Source: Amoebophrya sp. A120 (taxonomy: Eukaryota; Sar; Dinophyceae; Syndiniales; Amoebophryaceae). Taken from it: a stretch of DNA of 64,000 bases. The DNA lies in contig CAJINV010000026.1 of NCBI GenBank assembly GCA_905178155.1, positions 266,289-330,288 on the forward strand. The letters run 5' to 3'. Below, piece after piece: positions 9,475 to 19,700 of the stretch. How positions within the stretch are numbered: the stretch's first letter is position 1; each line of letters begins with the position of its first letter. Made by a program: the position numbers and the translations under genes. The notes beneath the pieces are model-generated. The model saw only the letters and a list, made by a program, of their open reading frames with translations. It was not told the origin of the DNA and did no database searches.

Positions 9475-12367
9475 TCACTTGGAGGTTGATTTCTTTGCGG
9501 ATTCCTCCGTGAACAGCACTTCGTCTTCCTCCAACAATTTCTTCACGTCGCTCGGGGACATGTACCGGCAGCACGCTTTCGACCCCGCCACGGCGGCGTA
9601 CGCCTTGTTCGCAAGGTAGGACAATTTCCCTTCCGGTTTGTGTTCGCTGCAATCAATCGGTTTCCCGTCGTACTGCCCGCACTCTTCCAGCGAGCAGAGG
9701 TCGCGCATCGACGTCTTCGACAGTCCAGTCGTGTACCGGGGAATGCACTTGCCACCGGGACCGTAGCAGCCATCTTCGAATTCGTTCTCGCCCGGGTGGA
9801 GAAACCTTTATTTCGTGGTTTTTTTTTTGGAATGGAGAAGTACGCATTTTTGGCAGCGTCCTAGTTTCTCATGCAAATCACGATATAGCAAAATGTGTTC
9901 CTGCAGCTGTTTTCCTTTTATGCCTGACAAATTGAAGCAGATTTATCAAGCAATACCGACAGCACTTCGATTCCGCCCCCATCATTCCGCCAAACATGTT
10001 ATGCGCCAAGGAGCTCGGGGTCGCCAGCTTGCACCGCACCTCATCCTCGTGGAACTCCGCGCACTCGGCCCGGCTACACTTGGAATCCAACTTGGGGACG
10101 CAGGAACTGTCAAAGTAGCAAAAGGCGCAGGGCACGCCGTGTTGCTTCTCTTTAACACCGAGCTCGAGGATATGGACTGCAAAAGTGTCTGGGTCTGGAA
10201 GAATGGAAGGACTTGTCATGCTCTGCTAGCATGACCCCAAAGTCTGTCATGCTCGTTACCCAAAAGCCCCAATTTTCTGTCATGCCAAAACGCGGTTTGT
10301 CATGCAGAATATCATGAAAAATCTAGAAAGTCAAGAACTTGTCATGCTGAGCCGTCACTTGTGGCGTCCTCAGGATTTGCCAACCAGCATCACAAGTTTC
10401 CAGACCTAGACATATTTGCAATCCATAGAGGAAGGACGAACGCGAATTCGCGAAAGCGAACGCCGAGGTTTCTCCTGAGTATAAACGTACCCACACCAGA
10501 GTTGTAATGCAGATTTGCAAAGACAGGAAGACTTGTAATGCGCATCCCCATGAGAGCCATTTCCAGTCGTGTTTTGGAATTTGTGATGCTGTGAACAGGA
10601 TGAGCAGATGAGTCTGTGATGCGGATTTACTTGCTAACCTGCACTACACTGCAGAGTGCAACTTGTCATGCGTGACTCACAAAACTCCTAGGTTTGTGTT
10701 GCAAAATCCCGATCCTGACTCTGGTGTGGGTACGTTTTTACTCAGGATAAGGTTGCGAATGATTGCTGTAGCGAGAAACCATGTTCGTCTTGTAGTTGAT
10801 CAGAAGTAGTAATCATGTCGTCGCTTCTTGTTGCAGTTGCGGCAGAAGAGGATCCACTTGAAGATGTTTCAGCAAAATTGTCCATGTCCACACGTTCTCC
10901 CCGCCCGTTGAAGTAGTGGACAACTCCGGCTGGTCCACCACCGGTACTTCGAGACGAAGAAGTAGCAATAGTACCCGGATCCACCACCTGTGTAGTTTCC
11001 TTTTCAACAATATCGATTGCAAATATGTCTGGGTCTGGAAGAATGCAAGTTTGTCATGCTTATCTCGCATGACTCGAGAATCTGTGTTGCATAGGCACGA
11101 GAAGGCCCTTTTACCTGTCACGCAAAAACGCAGCTTGCCATGCGGAATACGTAAGACATGGAAGCCAAAAGATTTGTCACGCATAGCTACGTATTGCAGT
11201 GCGTCTATCATCCACTTTCAGCATTACAAGCTTCCAGACCCAGACATATTTGCAATCCATAAACAACAGCATTCTCATCCACGTGGTTTTGATCGAAACC
11301 TGCTGCAGAAATATCCTGAGTAAAAACGTACCAACACCAGAGTTGTAATGCAGATTTGCAAAGACAGGAAGACTTGTGACGCGCATCCCCATGAGAGCCA
11401 TTTCCAATCGTGTTTTGGAATTTGTGATGCTGTGAACAGGATCAGCAGGTCGATTTGTGATGCGGCTTTCCTTGCTAACTTGCACTACCTTACGGACTGA
11501 AACTTGTCATGCGTGACTCCCAAAACTCCTAGGTTTGTGTTGCAAAGTCCCCATCTTGACTCTGGTGTGGGTACGTTTTTACTCAGGATAAGAAAACCCC
11601 GTTATTTGTAACGCCGTTGTTCCAGCTGTAGTTGAACCGCCAAAGAAGTTTCCGCCCCCGTCGTCCGGGGACGTGGAAGAAGAAGTAAACATTGTGAACT
11701 CGTCTTTGTTCCCCGGCTTCTTCGACAAAAACGACGCCGGTGCAGACCACGGCGTCATTTTTCCGATGCTGCTGCTCTCATGGTTGGAAGTGGTACTGTC
11801 GTGCGCACCACTTGAGTCGGACCGTAGGGACGAGAACTGCCGGTCTTCTTGGAGTTGGTTCAACATCATCGGTTGCGGTTTACTATTTGCTCCTCGTCCT
11901 GGTGCAGCTGTTCCTTCGAGGTAGTTGTTGCCGCCGTACTTGGTTTCCCCATCAACCAAAAAGTCTCCACTAACTCCCCTTTTTGTGGTGCTGTCCTGCG
12001 CCGTTTTACCTGATAATTCGGTGAAAGAAGTTTTTTGCTGTTCCTCTCCAACAATCCCCTCCGCCGTCGTTCTTTTTCCCATCGGCTTCAAAAAATCCTC
12101 CTCATTCCCACGCCGATAACTCGCGGCTTTGTTACTTCCGTCAGATTTATTTCCTAAAGAACTTCGTCTCACGTCCCTCTGATTTTCCTTTCCCCGAGCC
12201 AGCACCATCGGGTTGTGGGCAGACCGGTGCGAAAAAATCCGGAGTTGCGCATTGCAGAGGGAGATACAACTCCCGTGTAGCTGCAAAAGGAAGTAGTTGT
12301 ACAACAGCAGCGACCACGGTTGGAGGACCACACGACCACCCGCCGGCGGTCTCAATAAAATCCCCAT
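9475..12367 (-). CDS. Secreted cysteine-rich protein, unknown function
   Basis: Exons 12367-11591, 11306-11262, 11005-10750, 10465-10428, 10165-9957 and 9805-9475 join to 1656 nt, exactly 551 codons plus TGA. The ATG at 12367 is chosen because a hydrophobic stretch (WSLLLYNYFLLQLHGSC) follows within 40 residues, fitting a signal peptide or signal anchor; longer open sequence upstream lacks this. The middle is low-complexity (Ser, Thr, Gly, Asn). The last third holds cysteine pairs (CAFC, CSRAEC, CCRYC, CYGPGGKC, CSLEEC, CCRY), which suggests a disulfide-bonded extracellular module. Four introners and one ordinary GT-AG intron interrupt it. No known family recognised; in a parasite an exported protein is possible but unproven. 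Confidence 0.65.
9806..9956 (-). other. Conventional GT-AG intron
   Basis: 151 bp, donor GTATTG, acceptor ATAAAG, no TIR and no 5-bp duplicate at the ends. It joins the two cysteine-rich exons in the only frame that keeps both open (..TGT CG|G TTT..). Confidence 0.6.
10171..10427. mobile_element. Introner, family A
   Basis: 257 bp, ends TATGGACTGCAAAAG / TTTGCAATCCATA, exact duplicate GAGGA at 10166-10170 and 10428-10432. Excision is in frame. Confidence 0.9.
10471..10749. mobile_element. Introner, family E (TATCCTGAG ends)
   Basis: 279 bp, TIR TCTCCTGAGTATAAACG / CGTTTTTACTCAGGATA, exact duplicate AGGTT at 10466-10470 and 10750-10754. Nearly identical in length and sequence to the copy at 11312-11590 in the same gene. 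In-frame excision. Confidence 0.9.
11011..11261. mobile_element. Introner, family A
   Basis: 251 bp, ends TATCGATTGCAAATATG / CATATTTGCAATCCATA, exact duplicate AACAA at 11006-11010 and 11262-11266. In-frame excision. Confidence 0.9.
11312..11590. mobile_element. Introner, family E
   Basis: 279 bp, TIR TATCCTGAGTAAAAACG / CGTTTTTACTCAGGATA, exact duplicate AGAAA at 11307-11311 and 11591-11595. Together with the sister copy 560 bp away it suggests recent activity of this family. In-frame excision. Confidence 0.9.
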
Positions 12368-13175
12368 GTTGACGTGGAAGTGATGTGCAGCTCGGTGGTA
12401 AGCGGTGTGGTGCGAAGTTTTCCGGGTTATTATTTTCCACTTCGTGATGGTGATCCGCGGGAGAAGTTGTGAGGATTTGCGGTCACAAATCCCGATTGCT
12501 GTTGCCTTCTTCCGTTTCTGGTTTAATAACTTGGTATCTCCTCGCCGCACAACAAAAAAAAAAACAAACTGCGTCTGCGAGAGTTGAAATAATTGGTTTT
12601 ACTTTTACAGAATTGCACTTTGTTTGCTCGGTTACACCAAAACACGTTCGAAGTCCACGCTTTATGTGCGTCGTTGCGTAACACGACATACTTATATACG
12701 TGGTTCGGTGATCTGTATAATGCGCAGTGGGTGTAGTTACTTAGGTTTAGCACGGATCTTCATCATCTTTTACGGGCGGCAGACAGTGGGCACATCAGTG
12801 AGTTGTGATCTAGTATTTGTTCTGATCGTGTAAATAAACTTTTCTTTCATTTGACGACCCTACTACGAGGACGCTGCGTTCTTCACAGAGGACACGCATG
12901 GTAGAGAGAAACGACCCCTGACGTGATCTTTACGTAATTCTTTGACAGCACATAGACATACCACGGGAACACATGACGTCGCCTTCATGATGAATTTTCG
13001 CAGTGAATGCATAAGTATGTGCGCGAACAACTCGTGTAGCCACGCGACAAATATACTGTTTTTTTTGTTGAAAAAATGTTATCGTATTCAGTGACCAACA
13101 AGTCGAAGAACTACACCTCCGCCAGTACAACAGAACCGCAAATCATCATGCAGCCGCTCTGGAGTACTACTACCA
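12368..13175. other. Intergenic, no gene seen
   Basis: Between the start of the secreted Cys-rich gene and the stop of the next minus-strand gene. It contains short open frames only, and probably holds a 5' UTR/promoter (left) and a 3' UTR (right). No TIR element recognised. Confidence 0.4.
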
Positions 13176-14888
13176 TCACATCAACGCCTTTTTCTTCCAA
13201 TACAGCGCTTCCAAGACCGCTATGGACTCGTCCAGGAAATGCGCCAAGTCCTTGAAAGAAATCTTCCGGTTTAACGCACTCGAATTCGCGTACGCCTCCA
13301 TTACCGTCTGTTTCCACTGCAGCGTGTGTTCCTGCAAATTTGACAGTGCGAAGAGAATCACCGCAATTTCGTGCTGTTTCTCCGTCGGAGGTGGCTTAGC
13401 TACGTGTTTATTGTTACTCGAAGATGATCCGCCTGCTCCTAAAGCCGTTGACGCGGTTGTCGACGCGGTCGCACTGCTATTAACCGAGCTTCTCATATGC
13501 TGTCCGAAACCACCGAGGCTGCGGCTTGGGCTGGTTGTTGCAACGGACTGCTGGTGCTCAATTGCTGGTGCTGGCGCGCTACAGTTATGGTACATCGCCG
13601 CGAGTAGCTGGCTTTCTTCATCCAATGCTCGGTACAACAAGCTCATTGCTTCCTCTAGTTCCCGATACCGGATTTTTTTCCGGTGAAAGTCCCGAATTTT
13701 CCGCAACAGCAGGAGCAAAAACAATTTCGCCCCCAGCCGCGCGGAGTCGAAGTGACGACACACGTCGGATTCCAGTTGAATCCAGTCGGTTTTCAGCCGC
13801 GAGCGGGCCACGGCCGTTTCGGTTTCCTCGTCAGAGTCGTCTTCAGACTGCGAATACCAAGTGCAAAAATGTCTGGGTCTTGAAGAATGCAACTTGTGAT
13901 GCTGCATTTGAATTCCAAAAAAGTCTGTATTGCATGAGTACCAAAGGGAATGCAATTTTTGCTACGCTGAGAAGGCACTTGTCATGCGGAATAGGTATCA
14001 AGAAGCCCTCCAAAAATCTGTATTGCTAGGGTGTGCATCACAGACATCATGGCTCACCGTCACGCTCATGCAAAACGTGCATGACAACTGCCAGAATCTT
14101 CCAGACCCAGCAGACATTTTTACAGTTGATAGCGAAGTTTGGTCTTCCGTTTGAATACTCAAATTTTGCGGTTTGGGGGAGCCAGCGCCACCCCCCGACG
14201 ACCTGGCTTGCATGCTGTTCAGGGGTGAGGATGGCACCGGCTGCTCGTCTTGTTTCATGATTATCTGGGATGAATGTTGTGGTATTGCTGAAGCTGCTGC
14301 TGCTGCTGCACCACCAGGTAGTGCTGCAGTAGTTCCATCAGCTCTGTGGGTTTCCCCCGTGGTTGTAGTGCTCGTCGTTCCACCTCCTTGAGCAACTTGC
14401 TGCAGTTGCGATGGAACCACTTGTAACCCTGTTGAAGTGGTCATCGTTGAACCCGTGGTACTAGCCGCATTTAGGGGCTCCGCTGTCCTCGTGGTCGTCG
14501 GTGTGCCGGGGCTGGTACTGCAGTGTTGTCCTGCACTGTGTGGAGGTCCACCTGATGCTGTTGATACACTGCCTCCTGCCGCGGTGCTGTTCTGCGGCAA
14601 TTTCGGTGGCAAGGACGACCCAACTGCCGAGGGTCCAGATCCAGGGGTGGTGGCGGTTGTTGTTCCAAATAAAGCTGGTGCTGCACCTCCTACATGCTGC
14701 TGTTGCTGCGCCCCGAGCTGGTGCTGGTGGTGATGCGCCGCGAGCGGCGTGACGCGATCTACTCGATTTGCGGACTTTGGGGAGCCCAGTAGCTCCGCGT
14801 GTAACGGGGAGTCGAGCAGCGTGTCGCGGGGAGGTGGCAAGCTGTGATATATTTTTCGTGTGGCAAAAACGCAACAATTGGGGCACAT
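13176..14888 (-). CDS. Unknown protein, low-complexity N-half and helical C-half
   Basis: Two exons, 14888-14132 and 13849-13176, total 1431 nt, 476 codons plus TGA. It starts at an ATG with a CPNCC motif close to the N-terminus. The first half is rich in Ser, Thr, Gly, Pro and Gln, including an Ala run. The second half is charged and predicted helical: a block around ARSRLKTDWIQLESD, then Lys/Arg-rich helices with RKIRDFHRKKIRYRELEEA, and ends in another helical block. An acidic SEDDSDEETE stretch sits at the exon junction. No transmembrane segment and no known domain seen. The introner lies at the border between the two halves. Confidence 0.7.
13855..14131. mobile_element. Introner, family A
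   Basis: 277 bp, ends TACCAAGTGCAAAAATG / CATTTTTACAGTTGATA, exact duplicate GCGAA at 13850-13854 and 14132-14136. In-frame excision between the exons of the unknown gene. Confidence 0.9.
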
Positions 14889-15020
14889 TTTTAGATGAAA
14901 AGCAATGTAGTGCTGCTTTCAGCAGCTGTAAAATAAAAATAGGGGCTATACGGGTATGATTATCATAATCTTCATACTCTCAACAAAGTGTAAGCAAGAC
15001 AAACAAAAATCACTTCTAAT

Positions 15021-15579
15021 CTATCCAGTATACTCGTTCTCGCCGAAAATTTTTGCGAGCGTGTCGTAGTTCCGTGCCTGCGCCATTTGCACCTGGGGAG
15101 ACGGAAGTTTCTTGGATGACTTCCTTCTCGGTACGTTCGTGTGGGCGGAATATCAAATGCAAAAATGTCTCGGTCTGGAAAGTTGTAATGCTAAAATGTG
15201 CATGATGAAAACATTTTCTCATGCAGGAAAGCATGACAATTTGGCAAAACACTTTCTCATACGCACTCCGCATGAGAAACTGCCTTTTTGTATTTACAAA
15301 AGAGACTACGACCTTTGTCGGTCATGCAGTACAGACTTCGCAGGAATGTAAGGCCAGCATGACAAGTTCCGCTCGTCCGCACCCAGACATATTTGCAATC
15401 CATACGGAACTGGTAGCACTGATGTTCCGGGTGGCCGCTTCCTCTGAAGTAGACCGCATCTCCGCCGAGGATTTTGTTTCAGTTTGGTGCCCAGGTGTCA
15501 AAATTGGGGGTGTAGCAAGTGGCGGAGGGACAACTCCCGTTGCTTGCCCACCGGAAGGTGCGACGGAGGGGCTGCTCAT
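15021..15579 (-). CDS. Small unknown protein
   Basis: Two exons, 15579-15405 and 15145-15021, total 300 nt, 99 codons plus TAG. The first exon starts at an ATG and is Pro/Ser/Thr/Ala-rich. The second is basic (RRKSSKK), then carries AQARNYDTLAKIFGENEYTG to the stop. No domain recognised. The frame holds only if the introner is removed with one duplicate copy. Being short, the gene model is supported mainly by the intron logic. Confidence 0.5.
15151..15404. mobile_element. Introner, family A
   Basis: 254 bp, ends TATCAAATGCAAAAATG / CATATTTGCAATCCATA, exact duplicate CGGAA at 15146-15150 and 15405-15409. Confidence 0.9.
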
Positions 15580-16746
15580 CGTCCTCGACGTGATCCTCGT
15601 CCTCGTGAGTCGAAGTTTATAGACGTCCTAGTCGCACGGCAAGTAGCTCCTCGGCGCGATGACGAGACGCGAAGAAGGGCAATCTTGTGGTGTTTCTTCA
15701 GTATTCTTAGATTGTTCGCAACATGACTGAGCTTGCTGACATTTTTACGCTGGAAAACTGTGCCACACTGAGTAGGAGGTAACAAGACCAAACTCCTTTT
15801 CGCGTCGACATATTCATCTCACGAGAAAACACAAAAATAATTCTTGAGAGGAGTGTAGTTGAAGTGCAGTCTACTCTAGAGCTTTGGTCAAAGAGAACAA
15901 CACACCATGTTGCTCGAGCTTAGGCCCTGCTGTTTCATCATGATACTGCGACCAGGTTCTGACCGATAGAAGACATCAAGCTTGAGTCGCAGCACAGCCT
16001 TCTACTGAGCGGATACTACACATAAATTCGCAGTTGAACAGCTCAGCGGTAGTACAGTTTAGGTGTATGTGCAGACAAGAAATTCAACAACAGACTTCGT
16101 TCCTCGTTGGTTCATATTCTCCTGCCAGCTGCACAAGCAAGCGCCACACTCGAAGTGAAGTTGAGTGAACACAAGATTAACGATTTCTTTTCCTCGTCCC
16201 CGTCGTGTCAAGACACACTCAACTTCTCAGGTTTGGTACAGTTTGAAGATTCGAAGATGAAAATGGTGTTGGAACTAGAGATCCAAAAGGCGGTGATACT
16301 AAAGAAACCGGTGGTAGAAAAGTGTCATGCCTGATTATGGTCAACAGGATCATACGGTATTGTATCTGTAACGGAATCTATCACGGCTAGAGGTGGGAGA
16401 AGGGGAAGGGGATGAAAACTCTGAGGATGGGGTAAAAAAGTAAGTACTTGGCCAACGGTGTGGATAATAGGGCAACTCTATTATACTTAAGCGGAAAAAA
16501 AAACTCAAAGAGAAATATATGTATCGATCTTATGCCAGAACTAAATTGAGAGATGAGAATGTAATACCTGCTCCTAGAAGTTTACAACTCCAAAATGCGT
16601 ACTGTAAAAATTCAAGAAAATAGAGAACTGCATTTTCACAGCCCTAGTTGCATCGAAAGTCTGCTGATAGATTGTCTTCACAAGCTGCTCGTCTACTTTC
16701 TGCAGCTAGCTACAAATCTTCCACCTCTTACGTCAGAAGACTCAAC
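15580..16746. other. Intergenic, no gene seen
   Basis: Short open frames only. It separates the small unknown gene from the 3' end of the GH3 gene. No TIR, tRNA or tandem repeat recognised. Confidence 0.4.
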
Positions 16747-19700
16747 TCAGCGGATCGCGATCCCCTGTCCGGGTTGTGGCTGCGCGTAGTGCCTATCGAC
16801 TGCAAATACTTATGTCTCGGTCTGGCACAAAGATTTGCAGATATTTTCTCATCATGGTCTTTCGACATGCTTCTAGGGACCTGCTTCTCGTGTTATTACA
16901 GCATAACAGCATGATAAGTCTATTTCCGTGGCTTCTTGCAAACACGAAGCCGAAGTGCCTCGATGGTGTTTACCAATAGCACAAGAAACTGGGTTGATTA
17001 ATTAATGAAATAATATAGCCGGAAAACCAACAATCTCGCCGTTCCTTTCCATGCATCACAAATCTCCTTTGGTGTTCTAGAACTTTCGCATCACAATTTC
17101 AGTCTTCCAGATGTGGACATAAGTAAGTAATTTGCAATGCGTAGAGCCCGTAGGAGTAGCCCGTGCCTTGGGTCGTGAACGTGCTGCGTTTGGCCAGCGT
17201 GAGCCAGGTGCCCACCAGCCCATCCAGCACGGTTTGCCCGACCTGGTCCGCCACGGTAATCCCGGGGGACTCCGGTTTCGCGTTGGCGTTATGCAGTGCA
17301 AAAGTATCGCACTCGTAGTAATTGCAGTCATGCAATACAAATCTCGTTTGCGTTTCCAAGGCAAATCAGCATGACAAATTTCATTTTTCATGCTGAGGGA
17401 ATTTGTCATGCAATTTGTACTAGCGCGATACTTTTGCAGCTCATAGGCGTCTTGGTCCAGCAGGACCCGCGCGGCCGCGCGCTTCCGATACTCATGAAAG
17501 TACTCCTTCAGCGTGAAGGACTTCTTCACCCGGTCCAGCCCGACAGCCTGGATTGAGCCAGAAATGTCGGCACCCGCCTCCTGCACCCCGTTCAGCGAGA
17601 GAAACACCTTCGGCAAAGAACCGCTTCCTGGAACTTCGAACTTCCCCTCTGCGCTGTTGTACACCGCAATAGGGTCGTACAGGACCAGCTTGTATCAAAT
17701 GCAAATATTTCTGGGTCTGGAAGGATGCGAACTTTTGATGCGCATTTCGCATGACTCAAAAATCTGTCATGCATGGAAGCCAAAGGCTGCACATTTCTGG
17801 CCACCGAAAGAAGGGTCTTGTAATGCGGATTACGCATTAAGAGACATTCTAAAAACCTGTGATGCTGGGGCGTGCATGGTAGCCCTTCTGGGTCATGCCA
17901 AACCTGCATCACAAACCTCTGCGTCCTTCCAGACCTAGACATTTTTACACTTGATAGCTTGCACACTTCCGTCCCCGGCGTCACCTCGTGAAATTTCGCA
18001 AAAGTCAGCAGCTTATCAAATGTAAAAATGTCTGGGTCTGGAAGGTTCTGAGATTTGTCATGCCTATTTCGGATCACGCACGTGGCGTCTGATGCAGGCA
18101 AAAGCATCACAGGTTTTGAGCAAGCCTCATGATGCCTGTCCCGCATGAGAAACTTCCTACTTGCGTGCCAAGAAATGGACAGCTTTTGGCGCTCATGCAG
18201 CACAAATTTTTGTGTGTTCCAGAGTTTGCATCACAAGTTCCAACCCTTCCAGACCCAGACATTTTTACATTTGATACAGCTCCTTGAAATTCCTCCCCGG
18301 GAGCTGCACATACACCTGCACCACGGGGGAGGGCTTTGAGACAATAGGAAATTGCGGGTCATCCGCAGACATCTTGTTCTGGACGCAAAGCCGAATGCTG
18401 CGCACGTCCGCGTCCCAGGTCGAAACATACGCGTGGACCGTCGCCGGGTCCCAGGGGCGGAAGGCTAATCCGTAGCCAAAGTGGTACTTGACGTTTTTGT
18501 GTTCGTCGTACTGCGTCTGCTGGTGCCGGCGGTAGCCCATTTCGACCCCGTTGCCCGGGTTCCAGGGGTCGTTGTAGCTGTACGGGTCCGGCTTATTTTC
18601 CGCGCCCCAGGCGTCTTGGGAATCGAACAGGGTCAAATGCAGGTGCCCCGAGGGTTGATACGTGCCCATCAAAACGTCGACCAGCGCGTGCCCGGCGAGT
18701 TGGCCCGGGTAGATGCTGAAGAGCACCGCAGCAGCCTGGTCGAATCCGGAGGTCGGGACGGCGCCGGGCGCGGAAACAAACACAATGGCATTGCTGAGAT
18801 CCGCATGCCCCGGGAGTGTGAAAGCGTCGCGCATTTTGTGCAGGTCCCGGTCCTGCCCTTCGCGAGAGTCGGTCGACAGGCAGTAGAGCTTCAGTTTCGT
18901 GGAACTGTCCCCTTCCTCGGCGAACATGCCCGCGGCTTTGAGTGTATGAACTGCAAAAGTATCGTACACGTACTCGTATAAATGCATTACAAATTTGCTC
19001 AGCATGAGAAATAAAAATTGTAATGCGGATTTACCTTACAAAAAAGAGTTGTAATGCATGATTGCAATACGAATCCGATACTTTTGCACAGGATAGAGTG
19101 CCTCCGCCGGAAACACCTGCTTGCACCCGCCGACCGACCCGCTTCCCCCGCCGGCGATTTGGAACTTTTCTTCCGTGCAGGAGTGGTCGACTTTTACCTT
19201 CTGCGTCGGCGCGAGGGGGAGCAGGTTATTTCGGTTTTCCAGCAACACCAAAATGTCCACGGCCAGCATTTTCGTCAAGTGGCGCCAGTCTTCGTAGGTA
19301 GCGGCGTTTGGCTTCTGCGGGAAAACCTGCGCTTGCTTCTGGCGAGACAGGTAGAGCGGATCCTGCTTGTCCAACTGGTGGCCGTCCTGTGCGGCCGCCA
19401 GAATTCGGAACCCCGCCTTGCGTTTCAACGCCGCCGGCGCGCTCCCCACGTCCAGCATGTTTTGCACTCCGCCCTTCCCCGCGCCGTTATCCGGCCCCCA
19501 GGAGCCCTTGGCCGGCTGTTCCTGGTGCAGGCCTGCGGTCAGGTAGTCGGTCGCCTTGTACTGGCTGTTCGGGTTGTGCACGACCCAGTCCGTGAGCACG
19601 TAAAACCGGTCCGAAAGGGAGTTCAGCCAATTGAGAATTTTTCCCTGCGCGCAGCAGGGCACACCCTCCACCTGATTGTAGCCGCACATCACGCTCTGCG

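Noticed and set aside
9806-9956. Reading this intron as an introner with duplicate ATAAA
   Set aside because: The ends show no inverted repeat, and that junction puts the downstream cysteine-rich exon in the wrong frame; a GT-AG intron fits.
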